A stretch of DNA of 35,841 bases from JANNXQ01 sp038238555. GTDB lineage: Bacteria > Verrucomicrobiota > Verrucomicrobiia > Chthoniobacterales > Chthoniobacteraceae. The position numbers were made by a program, and so were the translations under genes. The notes under the pieces are model-generated. The model ran no database searches and was not told the DNA's origin. It worked only from the letters and a program-made list of their open reading frames with translations. Numbering within the stretch: position 1 is the first letter of the stretch; every line of letters starts with the position of its first letter. Below, one piece after another: positions 1-7,402 of this stretch. Location: the NCBI GenBank assembly GCA_038238555.1, contig JBBRXP010000044.1, positions 1 to 35,841 on the forward strand, written 5' to 3'.

Positions 1-480
1 GACGAGGTCGCGCCACGCGCGCTCCGGCGCGAGCTGCCCGGCACGCGCGCGGGCGATGGGCTCCACGTAGGTGGCGATGCCTTCCTCGAGCCAATGATGC
101 CGCTCGGCCAGCGACGGAAAACCGAGGTGCAGCATCTCGTGGGTGAGCAGCCAGTCGTCGGCGAGGTCGGCATCCGCGGCGTCGCGCCCGAGTGAGATGG
201 TGATGAGCGGCCCGCTCCAGCCGTAGGCGGTGCCGCTCTCCGGGCGGCGGCCGGCGCGCGGGGTGATCTTGATGCGCAGACGCTCCACGGGAAAGCCGTC
301 GTAATAAGCGGCGACCGCGTTCTTCGCGCGCTCGACCCAGCGCCCTGCGACGGCTTGCAGCTCCGGTGGTGCGGCAGTGGTGAACTCAACGTGAATGACG
401 GGTTCAGCCGCCAGCGTCGTGCTAAGGGCTCCGGCGGCGATGAGCGCGGCGAGGTGCGGGACGGCGGCAAATTTCCTCAT
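1..480 (-). CDS. Secreted zinc-metallopeptidase-like protein (3' end cut by window edge)
   Basis: Reading the minus strand from the ATG at 478-480 gives 160 codons open to the window edge, so the C-terminus is missing. Residues 1-25 form a signal peptide (Arg-Lys, then an Ala/Leu-rich core ending near LAAEP). Around residues 113-117 is HEMLH, an HExxH zinc site, followed about 20 residues later by WLEEGIATYVEP, which matches the third-ligand helix (W-x-E-E-G-x-A-x-Y) of gluzincin peptidases of the M1-like/MA type. This suggests a periplasmic or surface Zn-dependent peptidase, or an inactive relative. A GGAGAGGG stretch lies just before the ATG, one of the few starts here with a plausible ribosome binding site. 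The substrate cannot be inferred. Confidence 0.72.
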   Translation of the reverse strand, partial: MRKFAAVPHLAALIAAGALSTTLAAEPVIHVEFTTAAPPELQAVAGRWVERAKNAVAAYYDGFPVERLRIKITPRAGRRPESGTAYGWSGPLITISLGRDAADADLADDWLLTHEMLHLGFPSLAERHHWLEEGIATYVEPIARARAGQLAPERAWRDLV

Positions 481-548
481 CCCTCTCCGATGCAACCGCG
501 GGCAACGCATTCCGCGAAATCTCAAACGCTGAGGCGCGGAGAACGCAG

Positions 549-1358
549 ATGTGCTCGCCTCTTGAAAAAAAAGGCAACTCTTCACTCCGCGCGAGAACGA
601 AAGGTGAGAGACCAAAATCGCGAAGATATTACACCGACCCGCAGGGCGGCGCGGCGCCCATCGTGTTCATCGGCGCGATGGTCTCCCGCGCGCACACGGC
701 CGCTGGCGTCGCGGGAGTCCTGCGCGTGCGGCGCACCGGCAGTACCACCGGGCCGCTCACCATCGGCTACACGGTGGGCGGCGCGGCCGTGGGCGGCGCG
801 GATTACACGGCACTCTCCGACTCTTTGACGATCCCGGCCGGCGCGGCCTGGGCTGATCTTTCCGTCGTGCCACGCGTCAGCGCGTTTAACGATCGCATGG
901 TCGTGGAGACGCTGGCTAAGGGCCAGTCCGCCTATCGTGTGGGTTGTCCGCGCTCGTCGCTGGCGGTCATCGTCGCGGAGGATGGCGATGGCGATGGAAT
1001 CCCGGACGCCTGGGAGATGGCGCACGCTTTCAACAAGAACGACCCCGTCGATGCCGCGCAAGACACCGATGGCGACGGCTTCACCAACGCGCAGGAATAT
1101 GTGGCCGGCACCGATCCGCGAAACGCCGGCAGCGCGCTGCGCATCGCCAGCGTGGTGCGCGGCGGGAGCAATGTGACCGTGAGCTTTTCCACAGTGCTGG
1201 GCCGGACTTATCAGGTCGAACGAACCGACGATCTGGTCGGCGGCGCGCGGACCGCGATTGGCTCCGCCATCCCCGGCACCGGAGCCGGAGCGCAGATCGT
1301 CGATCCCGGCGGCGCCGCGCAGCCCGAGCGCTTCTACCGGCTGCGCGTCGCACCGTGA
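549..1358 (+). CDS. Calx-beta / EF-hand-like repeat protein, probably a 5'-truncated remnant
   Basis: The frame from about residue 45 onward is protein-like. A degenerate Calx-beta domain (residues about 48-145, with RVRRTGSTTGPLTIGYTV and GGADYTALSDSLTIPAG) is followed by a thrombospondin-type-3/EF-hand-like segment (DGDGIPDAWE, then DTDGDGFTNAQEYVAGTDP) and a C-terminal module ending ERFYRLRVAP. Such layouts are known from large secreted verrucomicrobial proteins. There is no signal peptide, and the first 35-45 residues are basic and compositionally odd, as if read from intergenic DNA. The given start is therefore only the first ATG of the frame. I infer the 3' end of a formerly longer surface protein; an unusual intact gene is the alternative. 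Confidence 0.5.
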   Translation: MCSPLEKKGNSSLRARTKGERPKSRRYYTDPQGGAAPIVFIGAMVSRAHTAAGVAGVLRVRRTGSTTGPLTIGYTVGGAAVGGADYTALSDSLTIPAGAAWADLSVVPRVSAFNDRMVVETLAKGQSAYRVGCPRSSLAVIVAEDGDGDGIPDAWEMAHAFNKNDPVDAAQDTDGDGFTNAQEYVAGTDPRNAGSALRIASVVRGGSNVTVSFSTVLGRTYQVERTDDLVGGARTAIGSAIPGTGAGAQIVDPGGAAQPERFYRLRVAP

Positions 1359-1413
1359 TCGCCATTCGCCTTCACGCTTTCCGCCACCGCATCCCTTGCC
1401 CGCCGCGCCGCTG

Positions 1414-3972
1414 CTACGCCTTGCGCACTCGACAGGCAAAGCACTTGTAGGCTTGCTGGCCGCTCAAGTTATCGAAGTAACGGTCGTCGAGGAGCGTGTT
1501 GGCGGTCTCGTAGCGCGGCACGCCTAGCTCGTCGCCCATCGCCTGCGCGGGGCCGAAACTGTTGGGCACAAAGATGGTGTCTTCGCGGATGCCTTCCCAC
1601 AATTCCGCGGTGCCGCCGATCGCGCCGCGGGGGCTTTCGACGGTGATCTTGTCGCCTTGCATCACGCCATATTTCGCGGCGGCGCGCGGATGGATTTGTA
1701 CGAGTCGCACGCCGTTCATTTGCTTGCCGAGGTAAGTCCACTGCGTCACTCCGGCGAAGTGCACGACACTCGCGCGGCCGATCATGCCCATGAGTGGAAA
1801 GTCGGCGTGCACCTTTCCATCGCTCATGCCGCCGAGCTTCACGTTGGGCGTGACGCTGCCGGGATTCACCGGGTTCTCCACGAGCTCCTGCGCGTATTCG
1901 ATCGACGGATTTTCTCCGGTCACTTCCGGGTGCGTGTAGAAGATGGGCAGCGCGCTGTGGCCGGCGCCGGCGAGCTTGGCGTCGAGTTCGCGGGTGAAGA
2001 TTTCCACTTTGCCGCTCGGCGTGAGGAAGCGTTTGCCTTTGTTCTTTGCGTCGAGCGCCCCGGCGGCGGCATACCACGATTTGTGATCGAGGTAGAGCGT
2101 GGAAATGCCGGGGCTCTTTTCGTCGGGACACGGCCAGCGCAGCGGCTCGGCGCGCTTTTCCATCCGCGCCTGCGTCATGCCCCCGACGCCGGGCGTGCGC
2201 GCGACAAACTCGGCCCACAGCTTGCCGTAATCCTTCCACTCGGCGCGCAGGTTGCCGGTCCAGTACTCGGGCGGGTTGGCCTTGTCGTGGCGCGCCATGG
2301 CGGCGGCGAGGTCGATCCAGATTTCGATGTCCGTCTTGCACTCGCCCACGCGCGGCACGGCCGAGTGCTGCCAGCGGATGGAGCGGTCGTCGCGGCGCAT
2401 GTACACGCCGTCCATCTCGAAGCCGCTCGCGACCGGCAGGATCACGTCGGCATAGAACGCGGCTTCTTCCATGAAGAGGCCGGTGAAGACGTAGAATTCG
2501 AGCGCCTTAAACGCCTCCTGCACCTTCTTCGAGTTGGCGCTGCCGATGAGCGGATTGCCTTCGGTGACGATGGCTTTGAGCTGATAGGGGCGCGAGTGGA
2601 GGATCGACTCCGCAAACCAATCCGGGCCGACCGGAAGCGCGGTGCCTTTTTTCGGAAGCTTCACCTCACTGTCGCTGCCGCGCTTGGTGGGCGAGTTTGC
2701 AAACTCATTACGCGTGCCATTGCCGATGGGCGGCAGATTGAGGCCCCCGGGCCAGGTGTTGTGCATGAAGTTACAGCCGCCGCCGTTCACGCCGATGTTG
2801 CCAGTGATGGCGGCGAGAAAGGCGAGCGCGCGATACGTGTCGAACGCGCCGAGTTGATGCGAGATGCCCGCGTTGCAGAAGATCGCCGCGGGCTTTGCTT
2901 TCGCATATTGCTCGGCGACGGATTTGATTTTTGCCGCCGGCACGCCGGTCACTTTCTCCGCCCATTCGGGAGAAAAGCTTTTCCCGGCGAGGTGCGATTT
3001 CAGTTCCTCAAAACCGAGCACCCACTTCGCCACGAACTTCGCGTCATAGAGTTTTTGCGCGATGACGTGCTGGAGAAAAGCGAGCGCGAGCGCGAGGTCG
3101 GTGTGCGGCTTGGGCGCGAGCCATTCATCGGCCTGCGCGCCGGTCGGCGTGAGGCGTGGGTCGATGACAACGAGCCGCGCTTTCGTCTTCGCCCGCTCAC
3201 GCAGCAGATAGGCAAAGGTGACCGGATGCGTCTCGGCTTGGTTGGTGCCGAGGAAAAGAAAAAACTTCGCGCTGCCGAGGTCTTCTTTGCCGGTGTTCTC
3301 GTCCCGGCCGTAGCCGTTGGTAAAATTGCCCATGCCGAAGGTCGCGGCGAGCGCATTGCCGCCGGCGTCGTTGCAGACAGGGCCGACATCCGTGTCGTTC
3401 GGCGAGCCGAGCAGCGTGAAGAAGCGGCCGATGATCGAGCCCGTGCCGCGCTGCAAGCGGCCGCTGGTTTTGTTGGCGATGGCGCGCGCTTCGCCGGCAT
3501 CGCGCAGCGCGAGAAATTTCCGCGCGATCGTGTCCAGCGCTTCTTCCCACGAGCACGGCTCAAACTTGGAATCTGCGGAACCTTTCCCGCCGCCCACCCG
3601 CTTCATCGGCCGCGTGAGCCGGAAGCGATTATAGACGAGCTGCGTCATCATCTCCGCCTTCACGCACAAGCCACCCGCCTGCACTGGATCGGCAGGCTCG
3701 CCTAGCACATCGATGATGCGTCCGTCTTTGATGTGCACCTTCAGCCGGCAGTTTGAATTGCAGAATTGGCACGCGCTATCGACCACGGCGTCCGCCTGCA
3801 ACGCGCCAGAGGACTTGGTGAAATCAAAGCCCGTGGGCGCCGGCGCGCTCTGGGGATACAGGCCATCGTGGCCCGCGTGAGCGAGCGGCGCGGCGCCGGC
3901 GGCCAGTGCACCAAGTGCGCCGCCGCGGAGAAAGCTGCGACGGGAGACGGAAGAAGGCGTTTCGGAAGACAT
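1414..3972 (-). CDS. Tat-exported molybdopterin oxidoreductase, DMSO reductase family (ArrA/PsrA-like)
   Basis: The protein has 852 residues from the ATG at 3972, chosen because the Tat signal (SRRSFLRGG at residues 10-18, then an Ala-rich core) begins there; the frame stays open upstream but runs into the preceding gene. A [4Fe-4S] site is visible as C68-x2-C71-x3-C75-x27-C103, the spacing seen in arsenate and polysulfide reductases. C200 in GSPNDTDVGPVC sits where those enzymes place the Mo-ligating cysteine. Molybdopterin-binding segments and the C-terminal dinucleotide-binding domain follow. It should be a periplasmic two-electron redox enzyme with one Fe-S cluster and bis-MGD. It ends with CFAC, an extra CxxC. 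It lies 13 bp after the barrel gene, so the two are probably cotranscribed and under the divergent ArsR regulator. No ferredoxin-like or membrane-anchor subunit gene adjoins it. The substrate is unknown; arsenic, sulfur or nitrogen oxyanions are possible. Confidence 0.9.
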   Translation of the reverse strand: MSSETPSSVSRRSFLRGGALGALAAGAAPLAHAGHDGLYPQSAPAPTGFDFTKSSGALQADAVVDSACQFCNSNCRLKVHIKDGRIIDVLGEPADPVQAGGLCVKAEMMTQLVYNRFRLTRPMKRVGGGKGSADSKFEPCSWEEALDTIARKFLALRDAGEARAIANKTSGRLQRGTGSIIGRFFTLLGSPNDTDVGPVCNDAGGNALAATFGMGNFTNGYGRDENTGKEDLGSAKFFLFLGTNQAETHPVTFAYLLRERAKTKARLVVIDPRLTPTGAQADEWLAPKPHTDLALALAFLQHVIAQKLYDAKFVAKWVLGFEELKSHLAGKSFSPEWAEKVTGVPAAKIKSVAEQYAKAKPAAIFCNAGISHQLGAFDTYRALAFLAAITGNIGVNGGGCNFMHNTWPGGLNLPPIGNGTRNEFANSPTKRGSDSEVKLPKKGTALPVGPDWFAESILHSRPYQLKAIVTEGNPLIGSANSKKVQEAFKALEFYVFTGLFMEEAAFYADVILPVASGFEMDGVYMRRDDRSIRWQHSAVPRVGECKTDIEIWIDLAAAMARHDKANPPEYWTGNLRAEWKDYGKLWAEFVARTPGVGGMTQARMEKRAEPLRWPCPDEKSPGISTLYLDHKSWYAAAGALDAKNKGKRFLTPSGKVEIFTRELDAKLAGAGHSALPIFYTHPEVTGENPSIEYAQELVENPVNPGSVTPNVKLGGMSDGKVHADFPLMGMIGRASVVHFAGVTQWTYLGKQMNGVRLVQIHPRAAAKYGVMQGDKITVESPRGAIGGTAELWEGIREDTIFVPNSFGPAQAMGDELGVPRYETANTLLDDRYFDNLSGQQAYKCFACRVRKA

Positions 3973-3985
3973 GGCGTGGTTGAGG

Positions 3986-4765
3986 TTAGAAGCTGATGAC
4001 GAAGTTGGCCTTGAGCGTGAGCGACGGCTCGGTTCCATCGGTCGGAAAATTGCCCCACGTCTCGAGGACAAAATATTTGGTCACGGGAATCAAAGCGCCG
4101 ACCGAGAGGAGCCAGTCGTGATTGCGCAACTCAATGGCGTCAGCTCGCAACGTGAAAAGATCGCGAGTCACCAGGGCCGAGTTGGGATCACCGGTTCCCG
4201 CGCCATGGCCCCCGCCCCCGGCGCCTCCAATCTTGCGCTCAGTTTTTCCATCCTGAACGATGCGCGGCCGGGAGATGTGGAAAGTTTTGTCGAACCCGAA
4301 GAACGGCAGCGCATCCGTGTCCTGGTAGGCACAGCCGGCGTGGACGCGGAACAACTTGAGATCCTCCGAGAGCACCGCGTAGCCAAAGACATCGCCGGCT
4401 CGCTGACGGTCGCGCTCACTGAAGGCGATATTCGCCGCACCAAGGGCAAAGGTCGGCAGGCCCTCGCCGAAGGGCACGGAGACTTTGCCCTGCACGGCGA
4501 TCGGTCCGCCTTTGCCCTGCAGGATGTGACCGTCCGCGCCGATCTCAAAGCGCACGAACTTCAACTCGAGGCCCGTCTTGAAACCCACATTGAAATCCGC
4601 GTCGCGCTCTTCGCCAATGGTGCTGAAGGCTTGGAATACAACGGTGCCCTGCGGCGTGGTGTCGGCGGTGGGAATGTTATTGAGCCCACTTGGCGTCGCC
4701 GCCGCGCGCGGCGTGAGCGCGAGGGTGAGCGAGCAAAGCGCGAGGAGGGCGGGGAGATGTTTCAT
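3986..4765 (-). CDS. Outer-membrane beta-barrel-like protein cotranscribed with the molybdoenzyme
   Basis: The protein has 259 residues from the ATG at 4765. A longer frame to 4807 would run through the inverted repeat, so the downstream start is preferred: it begins directly with a signal peptide (MKHLPALLALCSLTLAL, cleaved near AAA). The mature part opens with PSGLNNIPTADTTPQG, a pattern seen at the start of several outer-membrane barrel families. It then alternates short polar and aromatic strands (FQAF, FNVGF, LELKFVRFEIG, YFVLETWGNF) and ends in a Phe, as barrel proteins usually do. A Gly/His-rich loop (GGAGGGGHGAG) lies around residues 180-190. It could pass substrate or product of the molybdoenzyme across the outer membrane. 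That role is inference from the operon, not from a recognised family. Confidence 0.72.
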   Translation of the reverse strand: MKHLPALLALCSLTLALTPRAAATPSGLNNIPTADTTPQGTVVFQAFSTIGEERDADFNVGFKTGLELKFVRFEIGADGHILQGKGGPIAVQGKVSVPFGEGLPTFALGAANIAFSERDRQRAGDVFGYAVLSEDLKLFRVHAGCAYQDTDALPFFGFDKTFHISRPRIVQDGKTERKIGGAGGGGHGAGTGDPNSALVTRDLFTLRADAIELRNHDWLLSVGALIPVTKYFVLETWGNFPTDGTEPSLTLKANFVISF

Positions 4766-4790
4766 GGGATGGCTTTCGATGGGATGCTCG

Positions 4791-4808
4791 TATGCGCGAC
4801 TGCGCATA
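4791..4808. promoter_or_regulatory. Perfect inverted repeat, candidate ArsR-family operator
   Basis: TATGCGC (4791-4797) and GCGCATA (4802-4808) are exact reverse complements separated by GACT. The site lies in the 100-bp gap between the divergent starts of the barrel gene (4765) and the regulator gene (4866), beside an AT-rich stretch at 4820-4855 that could hold the promoters. ArsR/SmtB proteins bind short dyads like this and usually repress both directions. Regulation is inferred. Confidence 0.45.
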
Positions 4809-4865
4809 TCAAACGACCGAATTTTTTCCGTCGAGAATTATTTTTGCGGGGCCATCTTGGAACCC

Positions 4866-5171
4866 GTGCCCCAGACCGATTGTCTCGACATTCTAAAAGC
4901 CCTCGGCGACCGCACCCGCCAGCGGCTCATCAAGGCGCTGCTGGCCGACCGCGCGAGCGTCAACGAGCTGACCGATCAACTCGGTCTCTCGCAATACAAC
5001 ACCTCCAAGCACCTCCGCGTCCTCAAGCAAGCCGGCATCGTGGAGGTGGAGGCGGTCGGCGCGCGGCGCGAGTACTTCATCGCCGCGCCTGTTCGCAAGC
5101 GACTCGAGCGCAAGCAAAGCACGCTCGATTTCGGCTGCTGCACTTTCGAGATGGACAAGCTCGCGGATTGA
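4866..5171 (+). CDS. ArsR-family winged-helix transcriptional regulator with vicinal C-terminal cysteines
   Basis: The protein has 101 residues from GTG 4866; TTG 4857 is an equally possible start. The ArsR fold is clear: CLDILKALGDRTRQRLIKALL (written in parts: CLDILKALGD then RTRQRLIKALL), then a recognition helix VNELTDQLGLSQYNTSKHLR and the wing VLKQAGIVEVEAVGARREYF. The usual ELCVCDL metal box is absent (RASVNELTDQLG stands in its place). Instead the C-terminus carries DFGCCTFEM with two adjacent cysteines, a possible thiophilic metalloid or metal sensor site. It is divergent from the barrel and molybdoenzyme genes, with an inverted repeat between, so it probably represses that operon and itself. 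The ligand is unknown. Confidence 0.86.
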   Translation: MPQTDCLDILKALGDRTRQRLIKALLADRASVNELTDQLGLSQYNTSKHLRVLKQAGIVEVEAVGARREYFIAAPVRKRLERKQSTLDFGCCTFEMDKLAD

Positions 5172-5222
5172 GGCGGCGAGGAGACTGGAGTCAATCAGCC
5201 ACCCAGATTAAGTTAAGGCTAC

Positions 5223-5270
5223 TTCGCGTCCTCCACGCGAAACCCCGCGAATCGTGAGATCCGCGGGGTT
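5223..5270. terminator. Two adjacent hairpins between convergent genes
   Basis: TTCGCGT (5223-5229) pairs with ACGCGAA (5235-5241). Next to it AACCCCGCG (5241-5249) pairs with CGCGGGGTT (5262-5270) around a 12-nt loop. They lie between the ends of the regulator gene (5171) and the leftward small heat-shock gene (5302), where a bidirectional terminator is expected. There is no clear T-run on either strand, so intrinsic termination is uncertain. Confidence 0.4.
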
Positions 5271-5301
5271 CCTATGGCAGACGATTTGGATGCGAAGCGG
5301 T

Positions 5302-5673
5302 TCAGTTCACCGCGATCTTTCGCAGCTTCACGGCCTCGGTTTTCGGAAGCTGCAAGGTGAGCACGCCCTGCTCGATTTTTGCCGCGATCTTCGCGGTATC
5401 GATCGAAGGATCGAGCTCGAAGAGCCGCCGGTAATCGAACTCGCGTGACTCGCGATAGAGCACCTCGCCCGCTGGCGCGCGCGGTGTGCGGTGGCCCACC
5501 AGCGTGAGTTCGCCGCGGTCCACGGTGATCTCGAGTCCGTCCTTGCCCACACCGGGCATCTCGGCTTCGAGCACGTAGCCGTCCGGCGTTTCGCGGATGT
5601 TAGCCACAGGGGTGAGATAATTCACGGGCGAGGAGGTTGATGATTGTTTCGGTTTTGTCGGAGTAGTGTTCAT
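5302..5673 (-). CDS. Small heat-shock protein, Hsp20/alpha-crystallin family (short)
   Basis: This 123-residue protein has a disordered Ser/Thr/Pro/Lys-rich start (residues 1-18) and then an alpha-crystallin domain. The domain opens VANIRETPDGYVLEAEMPGV, continues with GLEITVDRGELTLVGHR and ends in GVLTLQLPKTEAVKLRKIAVN. GVLTLQLPK is the family signature (G-V-L-x-V-x-x-P-K). The C-terminal I-A-V resembles the I-x-I/V motif used for oligomer assembly. It should be an ATP-independent cytoplasmic holdase for unfolding proteins. It follows the second Hsp20 gene by 22 bp on the same strand and is probably cotranscribed. The long N-terminal arm of the partner is missing, so the two may form mixed oligomers. 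Confidence 0.92.
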   Translation of the reverse strand: MNTTPTKPKQSSTSSPVNYLTPVANIRETPDGYVLEAEMPGVGKDGLEITVDRGELTLVGHRTPRAPAGEVLYRESREFDYRRLFELDPSIDTAKIAAKIEQGVLTLQLPKTEAVKLRKIAVN

Positions 5674-5695
5674 GGATTTTGTTTTTTCGGTTTCG

Positions 5696-6157
5696 TTAAG
5701 AGACGGAGACTTCGATGCGTTTTGGTTTTGCTTCTTCAGTCTTCGGGAGTTCGACGGTGAGGACGCCGTCCTGGTAGGAGGCCTTTACGTGGTTGCCGTC
5801 CACCGGAGTGGGCAGAGTCACGCTGCGCTGGAATTTTCCGACGTAGCGCTCGCTGCGGAAGGTCTCGCCTTCGGTTTCTTTGGACTCTTGCTTGCGCTCG
5901 CCGGAGACGGTGAGCGCGCCTTCATGGAGTGATATTTCGATTTCCTCTTTCTTCATGCCGGGCAACTCCAACTTCACGACGAGATGGTCCTTCTCGTCAA
6001 ACACGTCGAGCGCGGGTGACCAGCCGCTGAAGAGGCGGCCGTTGCCTTGGGCGACGGGCCATTCAAAGAGACGATTGAATTCGTCGCGCAAAGTGGAGAG
6101 CCGGTCGTAGGGCGTCCAGTTGGAGAGTTCAGGCACTTGGTAACGGATGAGGTTCAT
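5696..6157 (-). CDS. Small heat-shock protein, Hsp20/alpha-crystallin family
   Basis: This 153-residue protein has the normal bacterial Hsp20 layout. An N-terminal arm (YDRLSTLRDEFNRLFEWP) leads to an alpha-crystallin domain at residues about 45-145 with PALDVFDEKDHLVVKLELPG, EIEISLHEGALTVSGERK and YQDGVLTVELPKTEEAKPKRIEV. The C-terminal I-E-V fits the oligomerisation motif. It acts as an ATP-independent chaperone that holds denatured proteins for refolding. It is the first gene of a two-gene Hsp20 operon. I looked for a CIRCE repeat and for a clear sigma-32-type promoter in the 200 bp upstream and found neither. Confidence 0.94.
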   Translation of the reverse strand: MNLIRYQVPELSNWTPYDRLSTLRDEFNRLFEWPVAQGNGRLFSGWSPALDVFDEKDHLVVKLELPGMKKEEIEISLHEGALTVSGERKQESKETEGETFRSERYVGKFQRSVTLPTPVDGNHVKASYQDGVLTVELPKTEEAKPKRIEVSVS

Positions 6158-6363
6158 AGGTGGTTAGTGGTTTGATGTTTCGATTTTACGCATCTCCTTA
6201 AAGCTTCCGAGATGCCGCCGTCCGCGCTCAGTGCATCGGGCCGGTTCAACTCTTTGCGAGTGGGTCGCTTGCAAAATTTTCGGCGCGCGGGATCTCGCAA
6301 CGATGTTGGGTCAACCCACCCCGATCCTGACGCACTGCCTGCGCGCGCCGGCGTCAAAGTAAC

Positions 6364-7353
6364 TCAATGAATCAAGTCCGTGATGTCCTGCACCTGCTTG
6401 AAGTAGCCGGTGTAGAAGCGGACGATTCGAATGCCAACGTAGATACACACAGCCACGTAGATGAGCTTCGGCAGCCAGTCCGCCAGCGTGTCGAGTCGCA
6501 CGAGTCCTTCGGCTTGGTAGTCGGCCGCGAGCCGCTGGAGTTCCTCGTCGAGCGCGCCGGTCTCTTCGCCCACGCATACCGAGCGGATCATCTCCTCGGG
6601 AAATGCGCCGCTACCCGCGAGCAGCGGACCGGCCTGCAAGCCGCCACGCACTTCGGGGATCGCGCGCCGCACCGCTCCGGCGATGAGGCCGCTGCGGCTC
6701 GCGCGCCCGGCGGCATCCAGCGCGTCGATCACGTTCACGCTGGCATCGAGCTGCATTCCGTAAGTGGCGCAAAAGCGGGAGACGGAAAATGCGCGCCGGA
6801 TTTTTCCAATGAGCGGAACAGTGCGCAGCAACGCATCCATCGCCGCGCTCGACGCACCGAGGTTCCCAATCAGCGGAACGAGCAGCGCGATGGCGAGCGC
6901 CGCGGCGTAGAGCATGGCGAGGAGGCCGCCGGTGTCGCGCAGGTAGCCCGCGACGCCGCCGCCGAAAAGCGCCGCCGGCAGCGCGAGCGTGAGGATTCCG
7001 AAGTGCAGCAGGAAAAGCGGATAAGCGGACTTCTTCCACATACTCTCGCGCGCCTGCGCCAGCGCGCCGAAATACTGCGCGAGATGCGCAAAGCCGCGGT
7101 CGAGTTTTCCCGTGCGCTCCACGGCGGCGAGCGTACCCAGCTCGAGCTCGCTCACCGCCGAACGCTGTGTGGCAAAGGATTCCGCGACCGTGCGCCCCTC
7201 CTTTGCCGCGCCGCGCAAGCCCTCGATCAGCCGCCGCACCGGCCCCCGGCGCGCCGTGCGCGCGAGGCTCCCGAGCGCGGCGGAAAATGTCAGCCCGCTG
7301 CGCAACATCTGCGCGAGACTGCGGTGGAGGCTTTCCTTGTCGCGGAGGGTCAT
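6364..7353 (-). CDS. Type II secretion / type IV pilus F-family inner-membrane protein (GspF/PilC-like)
   Basis: The protein has 329 residues from ATG 7353. ATG 7371 is also in frame, but the six extra residues (MHHPLP) come from a repeat tract. Two T2SSF domains are visible: one at residues about 8-110 (LHRSLAQMLRSGLTFSAAL, with ELGTLAAVERTGKLD) and one at about 190-300 (FSVSRFCATYGMQLDASVNV, with MIRSVCVGEETGALDEEL). Transmembrane segments lie near 111-132, 143-164 and 296-318, the usual GspF/PilC topology. The family forms the inner-membrane platform for pseudopilus or pilus assembly. It is short for the family (usually about 400) and stands alone, with no ATPase, pseudopilin or secretin gene beside it. 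Its partners must be encoded elsewhere. Confidence 0.86.
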   Translation of the reverse strand: MTLRDKESLHRSLAQMLRSGLTFSAALGSLARTARRGPVRRLIEGLRGAAKEGRTVAESFATQRSAVSELELGTLAAVERTGKLDRGFAHLAQYFGALAQARESMWKKSAYPLFLLHFGILTLALPAALFGGGVAGYLRDTGGLLAMLYAAALAIALLVPLIGNLGASSAAMDALLRTVPLIGKIRRAFSVSRFCATYGMQLDASVNVIDALDAAGRASRSGLIAGAVRRAIPEVRGGLQAGPLLAGSGAFPEEMIRSVCVGEETGALDEELQRLAADYQAEGLVRLDTLADWLPKLIYVAVCIYVGIRIVRFYTGYFKQVQDITDLIH

Positions 7354-7371
7354 GGGAAGTGGATGGTGCAT

Positions 7372-7402
7372 CTTTCACTTTCATTTTCCACCTCCCACTT
7401 CT
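7372..7402. repeat. Pyrimidine tract TTTCACTTTC/TTTTCCACCT in the divergent gap
   Basis: The tract fills the gap between the gspF-like gene and ribD. It shares TTTCACTTTC followed by TTCCACCT with the tract at 25761-25798, and both end directly before a start codon. Read leftward it is purine-rich (GGAGGTGGAAAATG). It may be one end of a dispersed repeat rather than a ribosome binding site. Confidence 0.42.

Noticed and set aside
1657..3705. Long plus-strand open frame opposite the molybdoenzyme gene
   Set aside because: Its protein is rich in Arg, His and Ala with no domain, while the minus strand here gives a clear molybdopterin oxidoreductase. In GC-rich DNA such antisense frames stay open by codon bias.
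6165..6196. Possible leader peptide (MRKIETSNH) with AAGGAG before the Hsp20 operon, minus strand
   Set aside because: The AAGGAG directly touches the ATG, too close to act as a ribosome binding site, and nothing suggests attenuation control.
6158..6363. Search for CIRCE or sigma-32 heat-shock control upstream of the Hsp20 genes
   Set aside because: No TTAGCACTC-N9-GAGTGCTAA repeat is present, and the GTTGAAC and CCCGAT words seen are far too close together for a sigma-32 promoter.
7353..7402. FMN riboswitch before ribD
   Set aside because: The gap is only about 50 bp and lacks the conserved FMN-element sequences.
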